A stretch of DNA of 64,000 nt from Catellatospora sichuanensis (GCF_007483665.1 NZ_ML660189.1:146430-210429); one strand, 5' to 3'; counted from the stretch's first letter, positions 33,135 through 42,791 are shown. Notes: generated from the sequence alone by a model not told the origin. Program-made: numbers and translations.

Positions 33135-36100
33135 ATGGTGACCGGTTGGTCCGTCATGATGCGGGGCATCCGGCACCGCTCCGGCCGGTCGCTGGTGGTG
33201 TTGTCGCTCGCGGCCTTCGCCACCGCCGCGGCGGTGCTTGCTCCGGCGTACGGCCGCGCCGCGCAGCAGTCGGTGCTGACCGATGCGCTGAGTGCGGCCC
33301 CGGCCAGCGCCGCCGCGGTCACGGTGACCGCCGAGGGCAGCGCCGACACCGCGGAGGCGGCACACCAGCCGGTCGGTGACACCCAGTCGACCGTGAACGG
33401 CGCGCTGGCCAAGGCGCCGCGTCTGGCCGCGGTGCTGGACCGGCCCGTCGGCTCCGTCAGCACCGACACGTCGCTGACCGCCGGCGGCTCCCGCTTCGCC
33501 GCCCGGCTGGCCTGGCACCAGGGCGCCTGCGCGCACCTGCGGATCACCGGCGACTGCGCCATCGACGCCGAGCAGGTGCTGCTCAGCGAGCGCGCCGCGG
33601 CCGAGGCCGGGGTCGAGGTCGGTGACAAGGTGTCGGTACGCCCGGCACAGGGTGACGCGGCGCTCCGGTCGTACGAGGTCGTCGGGCTCTACACCCCGCT
33701 CGCCCCCGACGAGGCGTACTGGGGCAACAACGGCTACTTCGCGCAGGCTTCGTCCGGCGGGGAGGGCGCGGCGCGCCTGGACGCCGTGTTCGCCGGCGCC
33801 GAGGACGACGTGCGGCTGGGTGACGCGGTGCCGGTGACCCTGTCCGTGATGTACCCGCTGCGACCCGAGCAGGTGCGGCTGGACGACGTCAGCGCGCTGC
33901 GCGGCGAGCTGGGCACACTCGGCTTGGCGCTGAACGGGTTCGAACTGCAGGTCGAGACGGCCCTGCCGTCGATCGTCGAGGACGCGGCCAAGGACCAGGA
34001 CGCGCTCGCCCGGACCGTGCCCATCATCGCGGTGCCGCTGGTGCTGCTGGCCTTCGTGGTGCTGCTGCTGCTGGTCGCGGCGCTGACCGAGGAGCGGGGC
34101 CCGGAGCTGGCACTGGCCCGGCTGCGCGGCTACGGCAGCGGCGGCACGATCCGCTTCGGACTGGGCGAGACACTGCTGCTGATCATCCTCGGGGCTCCGC
34201 TGGGCCTGGCGGTCGGGCTGGGCGCGGTCGAGCTGGCCGCCCGCTCGGTGCTCGCCCAGGGCGTACACGTCGAGGTCCGGTGGCCGGTCTTCGCCGCAGC
34301 GGCGGGCGGCCTGCTGCTCGCCTGTGCCGCCGCCTGGCTGGCGGCCCGGGCCACGCTCGGCCGCAGCGTGCTGGGCCTGCTGCGGCGCGTGCCGCAGCGC
34401 GGCACCTGGCGTGCGGGCGTGCTGGAGGGTGTGGCCGCGGCGCTGGCGATCGCCTCGCTGGCCGCGGCGCTGCGTGACCGGTCGGCCCCGCTGGCGCTGC
34501 TGGCTCCCGCCGCGCTCGCGATCGTCGCGGGCGTGCTCGCCGGCCGGTTGCTGAGCCTCTGGTCGCGGGCGCGGCTGGGCCTGGCCCGCCGCCGCGGCCG
34601 GCTGCCCGCCATGCTGTCGGCGGCGCAGCTGTCGCGCCGGCCCGGCGCGGCCCGCACCGTCGCGGTGCTCACCGCCGCCGTCGCCCTGCTCACCTTCTCC
34701 GCGACCGCGTGGGACGTCGCCGCGGACGCCCGCGCCCAGCGGGCCGACGACGCGGTCGGCGCGCCGACCGTCTACGCCGTCTCCGCGGAGCATCCGCAGG
34801 CGCTGGTCAAGGCGCTGGCCACGGCCGATCCGACGAACCGGTCGATGGCCGTGGTGCGCGTCGACGAGCTCTACAACAACCAGCGGGTCGAGCTGATCGG
34901 GGTGCAGTCCGAGCGGCTGCCCGCCGTCGCCATCTGGCGCGGGTACGACGCCGCCGGGCTGTCCGCGCTGGCCGGCCGCCTGCGTGCCAACGTGCCTCAG
35001 GCCGCCGAGGTCGGCGCCCAGCTGAGTGCACGGGTGTCGGTGAGTGCGCTCGGCAAGACGCCGACGCGCCTGGGCGCGGTCGTTTCCTCGCCCGGTGAGC
35101 CGCCGAGCATCGTCTGGCTGGGCCGGTTGCGGGAGGGCGCGCGCACCTACACCGCCGCCGCGCCGGCCTGCGCGGGCACGCCGTGCCGCCTGGTGGGCCT
35201 GGCCGTCTCCCGGCAGACCGGGGAGAGCGGCCCGGTGCAGGTCCAGCTCTCCGTCAGCGAGCTGAGCTCCGGCGGGCAGGCGCTGCCGGTGCGCTTCGCC
35301 GAGTCCGCGGCGTGGCGGTTCCTGGTGGACCGCACGCCCAACGCGACCGTACGGGTCACCCCCGGCCCGCAGCTCGGCCTCAGCGTGAACTCGGCCGACC
35401 AGGGCGACGTGCTCGTCTCCTACCTGGACACGCCGAAGGAGCTGCCCGCGGTGCTGGCCGGCCCGGCGCCGAGCAGCGACGACCCGGAGCACTTCGACCT
35501 GCCCGCGTTCGCCGAGGCGCCGCAGTCGTTCAGCGTGCTGGAGAAGGCCGCGGTGCTGCCCCGCGCGGGCGAGCGCGGCCTGCTGTTCGACCTGGACCTG
35601 GCGACCCGGGCGGCCGCGGTGACGCAGGGCCTGTCCGACGCGAGCGACCTGCGCTATGAGGTGTGGGCCGCGCCGGACGCCCCGACCGACCTCGCCGCCA
35701 AGCTCGCCGGCCAGGGCGTACGCGTGCTGCGTACGGAGACCGTGCCGGACGAACTGGCCCGGCTGGGCCGCCGCGCCCCGGCGCTCGGGCTGCGGCTCTA
35801 CCTGCTGGCCGGCATCGCGGCCGCGCTGCTCGCACTGGGCGTGCTCATGCTCAGCACCCGGCTGGGCGCCGGTGACCGCCGCGCCGAGCTGGCCGCGCTG
35901 CGCATCACCGGCGTACGCCCGAACGTGCTGCGCCGCGGCCTGCGGCGGGAACGATTCGCGCTGATCGGCCTGCCGATGATCGTCGGTCTGCTGGTCGGCC
36001 TGGGGGCCGCGGCGCTGATGCTGCCCGGCATCCCGCTGGTCACCGTCGGTACGGCCGGTGCGCCGAACCTGACCGGGGACGTGCTCGGCACGCTGGTGCC

Positions 36101-36230
36101 CGGCCTGACCCTGGACGCGCTGCCGCTGGCGATCGCCGGCGCGCTGCTGGTGCTCGTGGTGGCGGTGCTGCGCGGCGGTCGGCTGGTCAAGCGGGCCACC
36201 CCCGAACTGATCCGAGGAGGCGGCCGGTGA
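33135..36230 (+). CDS. FtsX-type ABC transporter permease (large, MacB-like)
   Basis: A 1031-residue permease with two FtsX cores. One TM segment near residue 20 (SLVVLSLAAFATAAAVLAPA) is followed by a large extracytoplasmic domain to about 285; a TM bundle (about 295-500) with LLLLVAALTEERGPELALARLRG precedes a second large external domain (about 525-890) and a final three-TM bundle (about 895-1020) with RLGAGDRRAELAALRITGVR. ATG 33135 is chosen for its SD TGGAGG. The stop overlaps the first ATPase start (GTGA). Such systems transmit force across the membrane (efflux, lipoprotein or cell-wall signalling). The substrate is unknown. Confidence 0.88.
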   Translation: MVTGWSVMMRGIRHRSGRSLVVLSLAAFATAAAVLAPAYGRAAQQSVLTDALSAAPASAAAVTVTAEGSADTAEAAHQPVGDTQSTVNGALAKAPRLAAVLDRPVGSVSTDTSLTAGGSRFAARLAWHQGACAHLRITGDCAIDAEQVLLSERAAAEAGVEVGDKVSVRPAQGDAALRSYEVVGLYTPLAPDEAYWGNNGYFAQASSGGEGAARLDAVFAGAEDDVRLGDAVPVTLSVMYPLRPEQVRLDDVSALRGELGTLGLALNGFELQVETALPSIVEDAAKDQDALARTVPIIAVPLVLLAFVVLLLLVAALTEERGPELALARLRGYGSGGTIRFGLGETLLLIILGAPLGLAVGLGAVELAARSVLAQGVHVEVRWPVFAAAAGGLLLACAAAWLAARATLGRSVLGLLRRVPQRGTWRAGVLEGVAAALAIASLAAALRDRSAPLALLAPAALAIVAGVLAGRLLSLWSRARLGLARRRGRLPAMLSAAQLSRRPGAARTVAVLTAAVALLTFSATAWDVAADARAQRADDAVGAPTVYAVSAEHPQALVKALATADPTNRSMAVVRVDELYNNQRVELIGVQSERLPAVAIWRGYDAAGLSALAGRLRANVPQAAEVGAQLSARVSVSALGKTPTRLGAVVSSPGEPPSIVWLGRLREGARTYTAAAPACAGTPCRLVGLAVSRQTGESGPVQVQLSVSELSSGGQALPVRFAESAAWRFLVDRTPNATVRVTPGPQLGLSVNSADQGDVLVSYLDTPKELPAVLAGPAPSSDDPEHFDLPAFAEAPQSFSVLEKAAVLPRAGERGLLFDLDLATRAAAVTQGLSDASDLRYEVWAAPDAPTDLAAKLAGQGVRVLRTETVPDELARLGRRAPALGLRLYLLAGIAAALLALGVLMLSTRLGAGDRRAELAALRITGVRPNVLRRGLRRERFALIGLPMIVGLLVGLGAAALMLPGIPLVTVGTAGAPNLTGDVLGTLVPGLTLDALPLAIAGALLVLVVAVLRGGRLVKRATPELIRGGGR

Positions 36231-37174
36231 ACGGCACGGTTACCTGTCGGGGCCTGGTCTACATCTACCGGCTCGAGGGATACGACGTGGTCGCCCTGGG
36301 CGGGGTGGACCTGGACATCGCGCCCGGCGAGTCGGTGGCCCTGCTGGGCCCGTCCGGCTCCGGCAAGTCCACGCTGCTCTCGCTGCTGGCCGGGCTGATC
36401 CGGCCGGCCGCCGGGCGGGCCACGGTCGGCGAGACCGACCTGGCCAAGGCGTCCGAGGCCGAACTGGCCCGGATGCGGGCCACCGAGGTCGGCGTCGTGC
36501 TGCAGGGTGCCGAGCGCAACCTGCTGCCGTACCTGACCGCCGAGCAGAACGTGCGCTTCGCCCAGCGCGCAGCCCGCTCTCATGGCGTCCGCGATCTGCC
36601 CGCCCCGCGCGACGTGCTGGCGCTGGTCGGCCTGCTCGGCGTACGCGGACGGCTGCGCCAGCGTCCGCACGAACTGACCCCCGGCGAGCGGCAGCGCCTG
36701 GCCCTGGCCGTGGCGCTGGCACACAAGCCGGGGCTGCTGCTCGCCGACGAGCCGACCAGCCAGCTCGACTCGGTCGCCCGCGACGAGGTCATCGCCGCGC
36801 TGGAGTCGGTGCGCCGGGCCGGCACGACGGTCGTCGTGGTCACCCACGACCCCGAGGTCGGCGCGGGCATGGGCCGCCAGGTCACCATCCGTGACGGGCG
36901 GGTCGGCGGCGAGGGCCGGCTCGGCGAGGAGTTCGCCGTGGTCGGCCGGGACGGCTCGGTGCACCTGCCGCCCGACGTGCTGGCGATGCTGCCGCCCGGC
37001 ACCCGGCTGCGGGTCCACCCGCGCCCCGACGGCACGGTGCTGCTGGCCGCGGCCCACGCCGCCCAGCCGGGCAGCGAGATCGTGTCGGCCGACGAGTACG
37101 AGCCCGAGGACGACGCGACCGCCTACTCCCGGCGCGGGCAGATCGTCCCCGACTACAGCCGTGAGGTGGCCTGA
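36227..37174 (+). CDS. ABC transporter ATP-binding protein 1 of the FtsX operon
   Basis: A 315-residue LolD/MacB-type ATPase: Walker A GPSGSGKST, signature LTPGERQRLALAVAL (degenerate LSGGE), Walker B LLLADEPTSQLD and switch VVVTHDPEV. After the ATPase fold come about 90 extra residues (from about 215) with DGSVHLPPDVLAMLPPGTRLRVHPRPDG, a small beta domain not usual in LolD-type proteins, possibly regulatory. GTG start overlapping the permease stop. Confidence 0.9.
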   Translation: MNGTVTCRGLVYIYRLEGYDVVALGGVDLDIAPGESVALLGPSGSGKSTLLSLLAGLIRPAAGRATVGETDLAKASEAELARMRATEVGVVLQGAERNLLPYLTAEQNVRFAQRAARSHGVRDLPAPRDVLALVGLLGVRGRLRQRPHELTPGERQRLALAVALAHKPGLLLADEPTSQLDSVARDEVIAALESVRRAGTTVVVVTHDPEVGAGMGRQVTIRDGRVGGEGRLGEEFAVVGRDGSVHLPPDVLAMLPPGTRLRVHPRPDGTVLLAAAHAAQPGSEIVSADEYEPEDDATAYSRRGQIVPDYSREVA

Positions 37175-37830
37175 TGACCCGGATGCTGCTGGCCGATCGG
37201 ATCACCATGGCGTACGCCAAGGACCGGGCGGTGCTGCGCGACATCACCGTGGCCGCCCAGCCGGGCCGGATCCTGGCCGTCACCGGCGCGTCCGGCGCGG
37301 GCAAGACCACGCTGCTGTGGGCGCTGGCCGGGCTGCTGAGCCCCGTCGAGGGCCAGGTCACCCTCGACGGGACCCCGCTGCGTGACCGCGACCAGGCCGT
37401 CACCCAGGGCATCATCCTGATCCCGCAGCACAACGGTCTCGCCCCGACCCTTACCGCGGCCGAGAACATCCTGGTCGCACTGGTGTCGGCGGGTGTGCGG
37501 GCCGCGGACGCGCGCCGGCTCACGGCGGAGGCGCTGGAGCGGGTCGGCCTGGCCAACCAGGCCGAGCAGCTGGTCGAGGAGCTGTCCGGCGGGCAGCAGC
37601 AGCGTACGGCGATCGCCCGGGGCCTGGCCCTGCGCGGCCCGGTGCTGCTGGCCGACGAGGTCACCAGCGAACTCGACGCCGCCAACCGCCAGACGGTGCT
37701 GACCCTGCTGCGCGCCGAAGCCGAGCGCGGCGCCGCCGTCGTCTTCGCCACCCATGACCCGCAAGCGGCGGCAGCCTGCGACGACGAACTCCACCTCGTC
37801 GACGGCCACGCCGCCGCCCCCGTCCACTGA
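37174..37830 (+). CDS. ABC transporter ATP-binding protein 2 of the FtsX operon
   Basis: A 218-residue minimal ATPase: Walker A GASGAGKTT, canonical signature LSGGQQQRTAIARGL, Walker B VLLADEVTSELD (Val in place of the usual Pro) and switch FATHDPQA. It shares one base with the previous stop (TGATG). Two different ATPases beside a permease with a duplicated core suggests a heterodimeric nucleotide-binding pair. Confidence 0.9.
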   Translation: MTRMLLADRITMAYAKDRAVLRDITVAAQPGRILAVTGASGAGKTTLLWALAGLLSPVEGQVTLDGTPLRDRDQAVTQGIILIPQHNGLAPTLTAAENILVALVSAGVRAADARRLTAEALERVGLANQAEQLVEELSGGQQQRTAIARGLALRGPVLLADEVTSELDAANRQTVLTLLRAEAERGAAVVFATHDPQAAAACDDELHLVDGHAAAPVH

Positions 37831-37842
37831 CCCCTCCTCTCT

Positions 37843-37910
37843 TTCGCGACTCTTGAAAACGTGCGGCCTCCGAAGGACTCGGAGGCCGCACGTTTTCAAG
37901 AGTTGTCGCA
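37843..37910. repeat. Inverted repeat, family B copy 3
   Basis: Perfect 25-bp arms (37849-37873 and 37879-37903) with a 5-nt loop, starting ACTCTTGAAAACGTGCGGCC. Shares CGCGACTCTTGAA...GCGGCnTCCG with the copy at 31741. Located between two convergent genes. Confidence 0.75.
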
Positions 37911-37923
37911 GGGGAGAGGACGG

Positions 37924-40900
37924 TCAGCGGCTGTAGATCTCGAACTCCCAGAGGGAGTAGCCGTAGGTGGTGGCGCGTTGGACGCCCTGCATGCGGACGT
38001 AGCGGGCGTTGACGGGGGTGAAGGCGTTGTTGTCCACACCGCCGTTGCCGGTGGTGGTGGACCAGGCGGTGGTCCAGGTGCTGCCGTCGGTGGAGACGTC
38101 GATGCGGTACGCGCGCCCGTACGCCGCCTCCCAGCGCAGGATGGTCCGGCCTACGCTGCGTACGCTGCCCAGGTCGACCGTGATCTGCCTGCTGTCGGCG
38201 TAACTGCTGCTCCAGCGGGTGGTCGGGTTGCCGTCGACGGCGTTGCCGACGGGGTAGAACAGCTGGCTGCCGTTCGCCGAGACCGGGCGGCCCTGGGCCA
38301 GGTTGGTGATGTCCTGGCCGCGCCTGGCCGGGAACGACACCACCTGCTGGTAGGTCGGCCGGTTCTGCCAGGCGGTCAGCGGCGCGGTGATGCCGCCGAG
38401 GGCCGACTGCAGGATGGCGTCGGCACACCACTGGTCACCGGCGGCGCAGTGCTCGTCACCGGGGTAGACGGCGCTCGCCGCCTGTCCGTTGGCGCTGCCC
38501 AGGGTGGACAGCAGCACCGAACGGCAGGTGCTGAGCACGCCGTTGCCGCAGTACGTACGCCCGAGCCCACCCGCGACCGGGTCGCCGAGCACGGTCCGGA
38601 TGTCCTTGTCGACGTATCCCCACCAGCCGTGCTGGAAGGAAGAGCCCTTGTGGGCCTGGCCGGCGTTGAGCGAGCCGGGCAGGCCGGAACCGGGCCCGTT
38701 CTGGCCGCCGGACGGCGACTCGTTGATCGACATGGCGTCGACCAGGGCCCCGTAGAGCCCGTCGCCGAGCGCTGCCTGGAACTGGCCGCTGACCAGCAGC
38801 GGCCACCAGGCGTCGAAGATCCGGATCGCGTCGGCGTGGGCGTACACCTTCGAGCCGGGGGTGGTCTCCACACGCCGGGCGCCGGACTGCTGCCAGGCCT
38901 TGAGCTTGCCGACCACGGTGGCCAGCGCGGGGTCGGTGACGGCCTGGCTCTCGATCACCCGGAGCAGGTCGTCGAGCACCTTCCAGCCGCGCAGGTCGGT
39001 GACGCCGGCGTTCTCGACCAGGGTGGTCAGCGAGGCCCGGGTGAACTTGTGCCCGGCGGCCAGGGCCGCCTTGACCGGGGCGTCGAGCAGGTCGCCACGG
39101 TGCACCGAGCCGAAGCTGAAGTCGCCGTCGGCCGCGCCGAAGTCCTTGGCCTGCCGGTTGTTCCAGCTGATGTAGTAGTCCTGGTTCACCGACTGCGGGT
39201 GGGTGGCGTTGGAGGCCCAGGTCGCCGAGTTGGTGTCGGCCTGGTAACCCAGCCACTCGTACGCCGCGTCGCCGCGTACCGGCAGGTTGGGGTTGTGCCC
39301 TGCGGCCCGGACCGGGTTGCTGCCGGACATGAAGTAGGCGGTGTCGGTGGAGTTCACGTAGAACCAGTTGAACGAGTAGCCGACGTTGCCCGCGGCGGTC
39401 TTGAAGTCGGCGGGGGTGCCCATCGCGGCGGGGTCGTTGAACATCTGGAAGCCGATCGCGGAGTCGGCCTCGTGGCGGTAGGTCGAGCGCAGGTGGGTGA
39501 AGGCGTGCGGTGCGCCGCCGACGGTGCCGCGCCAGGCCACCAGCCCGAGCTTGGTCCGGTACGCGCGCAGTTTGTACGACCCCGCGCCAGTGGGGTCTGC
39601 CGTGCTCGGCGTCCAGGCGTTGGTGTGCGACAGCTCCTCCATCGCGGTGCACACGCCCCGGTAGAGGTACTTGTTGCTGCTCAGGGTGGGGGCGCTGCCA
39701 TCGGTCGTGCACAGCGGCAGGGAGTACGTGTCGGTGATGTCGTGCGCCGCAGACGTGGCGCTCCACGCGTAGTCCTGCCCGCGGCCGAGCAGTACGTACA
39801 GGTTGAGCCCGGCGAACGCGGCGCCGCGGGCGCTGATGCCGGGGCCCTGCAGTTCCTGCACCATGAGCAGCTGCGGGGAGAAGTAGCCGGTCTGCGGCCC
39901 GAACACGGCGATCGGGTGGCCGGTGGCCGAATGCGCCGCGGAGATCACTGCGGCGTTGGACATGCCGCGGTGGGCCGGGCCGATGGTCAGGCTGCCCAGC
40001 GCCGCGGCGATGTCGGACTGCGCGGTGACCGGGCTGGTCGCCGAGCCGGTGGGGCTGGTGACGACCGGTTCGGCCACGGCGCTGCCGGCGTCGGGCAGCA
40101 CCACGCCCGCGGCGTTGTCGTCGGCCGCGCCGTACGGGAAGCCGGTGCCGTCGTGGACGGTCAGCACGGTCTCGGGGTCGGTGCGGCTGCGGAACGCGTT
40201 CCACACCGCGTCGCCCTCGACCGCGCCGTAGCGGGCCCGCGCGGCCACCCGGACCAGTGCGGACTGCATCTCGCTGCCGCCGCCCCCGCCGAACAGGCCG
40301 CCGACCACGCCCGCGATGGCGATCAGGTCGGTCATCGTGAACTGGACCGGGCCGCCCGCATTGGTGACCGCGTCGAGGTGGCCGGTGAGCACGTACTCGC
40401 CGGGGCAGTTGCGGTCGGCCATGCACTTGCTGATGTAGGCGTTGATGCCCGCGATGTAGTTCTGCACGTCGGTGTAGAGCTGCGCGCCCCGGGCACCGAG
40501 CGCCTGCAGCGCGTTGACCTGGGCTTGCAGGTCCGCTTCGGTGTACGGCGAGTTGCGCCACACGCTCTGCTCCAGCGAGCGGTTGCCCGCCGCGCCGCCC
40601 GCGAACGGGGTGAGCGTGCCGCGCCCCACGTGGCGCAGCAGGTCCATGGTGAACAGGCGGTCCTCGGCCCCGGCGTAGCCGGCCCCGAACATGGTCCCGG
40701 CCCGGGTGGTGCCGGTGACGTGCGGCGTGCCGGTGGCCTTGTCACGCACCACGGTCACGTCGGAGCGGGGCGCGTAGCTGCGCTCGACCTGCCCGGCGGG
40801 CACGCCGAACGAGGCGTCGTTGAAGTACGCCGGGATCTGCTCGTCGGTGAGGCCGGCGTAGTTGTAGACCAGGTTGGCGTACCGGTCGAGCTGGTCGGCC

Positions 40901-41145
40901 GAGTGCGCGGGCCGGGTGCCGAACACCTGGTGGCCGAGGATGTCGACGAGGGTGGCGTTGCCGTTCTGCCCGGGCGGCAGGATGTCGGCGCACTCGGCGA
41001 GGCAGAAGTCGTTCGGGGCGAGCACGGCCGCGGCGGCTGGCGCCGAGGGCGCGACCACCGCGAAGGCACCGGCGGTGAGCAGTGCGAACGTGGCGGCGAG
41101 GGGGCGTCTGACCCGGAGGTGGGGGAGGGTGGCGCGTCGGGACAT
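37924..41145 (-). CDS. Secreted penicillin-acylase-family Ntn hydrolase with C-terminal F5/8C domain
   Basis: A 1073-residue exported amidase. The signal peptide is at 1-40 (RRPLAATFALLTAGAFAVVAPSAPAAAA). The N-terminal-nucleophile acylase domain contains a self-cleavage/catalytic site HRGMSNAAVISAAHS with nucleophile Ser396, and FGPQTGYFSPQ after it, giving an alpha chain of about 360 and a larger beta chain. The last 130 residues (NLAQGRPVSANGSQLFYPVGNAVDGN... to ...LWEFEIYSR) are an F5/8 type C (CBM32-like) domain. ATG 41145 is chosen because it precedes the signal peptide. Family members cleave acyl side chains from antibiotics, lipopeptides or homoserine lactones; the substrate here is unknown. 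Confidence 0.88.
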   Translation of the reverse strand: MSRRATLPHLRVRRPLAATFALLTAGAFAVVAPSAPAAAAVLAPNDFCLAECADILPPGQNGNATLVDILGHQVFGTRPAHSADQLDRYANLVYNYAGLTDEQIPAYFNDASFGVPAGQVERSYAPRSDVTVVRDKATGTPHVTGTTRAGTMFGAGYAGAEDRLFTMDLLRHVGRGTLTPFAGGAAGNRSLEQSVWRNSPYTEADLQAQVNALQALGARGAQLYTDVQNYIAGINAYISKCMADRNCPGEYVLTGHLDAVTNAGGPVQFTMTDLIAIAGVVGGLFGGGGGSEMQSALVRVAARARYGAVEGDAVWNAFRSRTDPETVLTVHDGTGFPYGAADDNAAGVVLPDAGSAVAEPVVTSPTGSATSPVTAQSDIAAALGSLTIGPAHRGMSNAAVISAAHSATGHPIAVFGPQTGYFSPQLLMVQELQGPGISARGAAFAGLNLYVLLGRGQDYAWSATSAAHDITDTYSLPLCTTDGSAPTLSSNKYLYRGVCTAMEELSHTNAWTPSTADPTGAGSYKLRAYRTKLGLVAWRGTVGGAPHAFTHLRSTYRHEADSAIGFQMFNDPAAMGTPADFKTAAGNVGYSFNWFYVNSTDTAYFMSGSNPVRAAGHNPNLPVRGDAAYEWLGYQADTNSATWASNATHPQSVNQDYYISWNNRQAKDFGAADGDFSFGSVHRGDLLDAPVKAALAAGHKFTRASLTTLVENAGVTDLRGWKVLDDLLRVIESQAVTDPALATVVGKLKAWQQSGARRVETTPGSKVYAHADAIRIFDAWWPLLVSGQFQAALGDGLYGALVDAMSINESPSGGQNGPGSGLPGSLNAGQAHKGSSFQHGWWGYVDKDIRTVLGDPVAGGLGRTYCGNGVLSTCRSVLLSTLGSANGQAASAVYPGDEHCAAGDQWCADAILQSALGGITAPLTAWQNRPTYQQVVSFPARRGQDITNLAQGRPVSANGSQLFYPVGNAVDGNPTTRWSSSYADSRQITVDLGSVRSVGRTILRWEAAYGRAYRIDVSTDGSTWTTAWSTTTGNGGVDNNAFTPVNARYVRMQGVQRATTYGYSLWEFEIYSR

Positions 41146-41516
41146 GGGGTGGATCCCTTCGGCAGGACGGAACGGGGGCCGCTGATCCGCATCGGACAGC
41201 AGGCTCACGCGCAGCCTGACGCGACGTGACCGCCACCGACGCACTTACGTGAAGCAATTTCGTGTACCGGATGGTAACGAAGTATTCACGGCGATGAAAG
41301 AGTCGTTCCTCGATCGTGCGAATGGCCGCGGACTCGGCGGGTGATCGTTCGACTTGCCGGGCAGGTGGGCGAAAGCGCGCCCAAGATACGCACAGGTGCC
41401 TGGCAAGTCGAACGATCATGGCGGGGCGCGACGGGCGCACGGGTGCGACGGGTGCGATGGGTGCGCGAACGCCACGGGTCCGCGGGGGGTTCGGCGCGGG
41501 GTGCGGCGGGGCGAGG
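41146..41516. promoter_or_regulatory. Intergenic region upstream of the acylase gene
   Basis: 371 bp with no credible gene. The half next to the acylase is less GC-rich and likely holds its promoter. The other half carries the inverted repeat at 41342-41418 that terminates the glycerophosphotransferase gene. Confidence 0.4.
41342..41418. terminator. Long inverted repeat / terminator
   Basis: 22-bp arms with a single mismatch, TGATCGTTCGACTTGCC... and complement, around a 33-nt loop that contains its own GC-rich small stem. Terminates the gene at 41517-42791 before the acylase promoter. Confidence 0.65.
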
Positions 41517-42791
41517 TCAGGACAGGGCGGGCTGCTGCTCGGTGGCGGCCGGGCGGTCGGTGCGGACGGCCTGCTGCGGTACGCGCGGTGCGGTCGGGGG
41601 CCGGTGGTCGATCTGCTCGCCGAGCAGCACCCGGCGCACCACCCGCTCGCTGGCCCGGCCGTCCTCCAGGGCGCAGAAGCGCTCCCGGAACGCCGCCCGC
41701 CGCTGCCGCGCGTCCGGGCCGTCGACCGCGCCCGAGGTGAACAGGCCGACCAGCTCGTCCTGGGTGGTGGCGATGACCCCGGGGTGCGCCTCGGCGATGT
41801 CGAAGTACGCGCCGCGGGACCGCCGGTAGTACGACCAGTCCGCGGCGTAGACGGCGATCGGCCGGTCCAGCACGGCGAAGTCGAACATGGTCGACGAGTA
41901 GTCCGTGATCAGCACGTCCGCGGCCAGGTACAGGTCCTCCACCCGGGGGTGGGTGGTCACGTCGACGACCCGTGCCGCGCCGGCCGCGGCCGACGGCCGG
42001 TCCTCGTAGAAGTAGTGCGAGCGCGCCAGGATCACGGTGTCCGGGCCCAGCGACTCGGCCAGCGCGGCGACGTCGAGGTAGGAGGAGCGTGCGCCGGGGG
42101 TGCTGCCGCGATGCGTCGGCGCGTACAGGATGACCCGTTTTCCGGGCTCGATGCCCAGCTCGGCACGCACCCGGGCACCGTGCTCGGGAGCCGCGGAGAC
42201 CAGGACGTCGTTGCGCGGGTAGCCGTACTCCAGCGACTCGTAGTCGCCCGGGAAGGCGGTGCGCCAGGCCTCGGTGGAGAAGGGGTTGGCCGCGATGCTG
42301 TAGTCCCACCGGGCGACGAGCTTGCGCAGCTCGGCGCTGCCCGTGCCGTCGCGGCCGGCGAAGGTGAGCCCGTCCATGCCCATGAGCTTCAGCGGCGTGC
42401 CGTGATGCGTCAGCACCACGACCGACCCCGGGCGCTTGACGATGTACTCGGGGAAGTTCGCGTTGCTGATGAAGTACTTGGCCCGGGCCATGGCCCGGAA
42501 GTACGCCGGGGACTCCTCGACCACGTAGTCGACGCCCGCCGGGATGTTCCGCACGCGGTCGGCCTTGACCACCCATACGCCGCGGATGTGCGGGGCCAGC
42601 TCGCGGGCCTTCTCGTAGATCGCGGCCGGGTTGCAGCTGTAGGCGGCGCTCCAGTAGGCGGAGTAGACGGCGAGCCGCTCGTCGAGGGGCAGGCGCAGCT
42701 GGGCGCGGTAGAGGGCGTATCTGAGCACGCGGGAGGGCTCGCGGGACACCTTGCGGGCCTTGGCGGTGATCGACCGTATCCGGCGCAGCAT
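41517..42791 (-). CDS. CDP-glycerol glycerophosphotransferase family protein (TagF/TarF-like)
   Basis: A 424-residue glycosyltransferase-like enzyme that adds glycerol- or ribitol-phosphate units to a wall teichoic-acid-like polymer at the cytoplasmic membrane face. Hallmarks: HHGTPLKLMGMD, YGYPRNDVL, ILYAPTHRG, and the DYSSTMFDFAVLDRPI motif near residue 300. The N-terminus is basic (RRIRSITAKARKVSREPSRVLRYALYRAQ), likely membrane-associated. ATG 42791 is chosen; GTG 42797 is possible. The C-terminus ends in a disordered Pro/Ala/Gln tail. Teichoic-acid-type polymers are known in Micromonosporaceae and other actinobacteria. Confidence 0.88.
   Translation of the reverse strand: MLRRIRSITAKARKVSREPSRVLRYALYRAQLRLPLDERLAVYSAYWSAAYSCNPAAIYEKARELAPHIRGVWVVKADRVRNIPAGVDYVVEESPAYFRAMARAKYFISNANFPEYIVKRPGSVVVLTHHGTPLKLMGMDGLTFAGRDGTGSAELRKLVARWDYSIAANPFSTEAWRTAFPGDYESLEYGYPRNDVLVSAAPEHGARVRAELGIEPGKRVILYAPTHRGSTPGARSSYLDVAALAESLGPDTVILARSHYFYEDRPSAAAGAARVVDVTTHPRVEDLYLAADVLITDYSSTMFDFAVLDRPIAVYAADWSYYRRSRGAYFDIAEAHPGVIATTQDELVGLFTSGAVDGPDARQRRAAFRERFCALEDGRASERVVRRVLLGEQIDHRPPTAPRVPQQAVRTDRPAATEQQPALS

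Noticed and set aside
37861..41229. A 1122-codon plus-strand frame opposite the acylase gene
   Set aside because: Val/Gly/Arg/Ala-rich shadow; the minus strand has signal peptide, acylase and F5/8C motifs.
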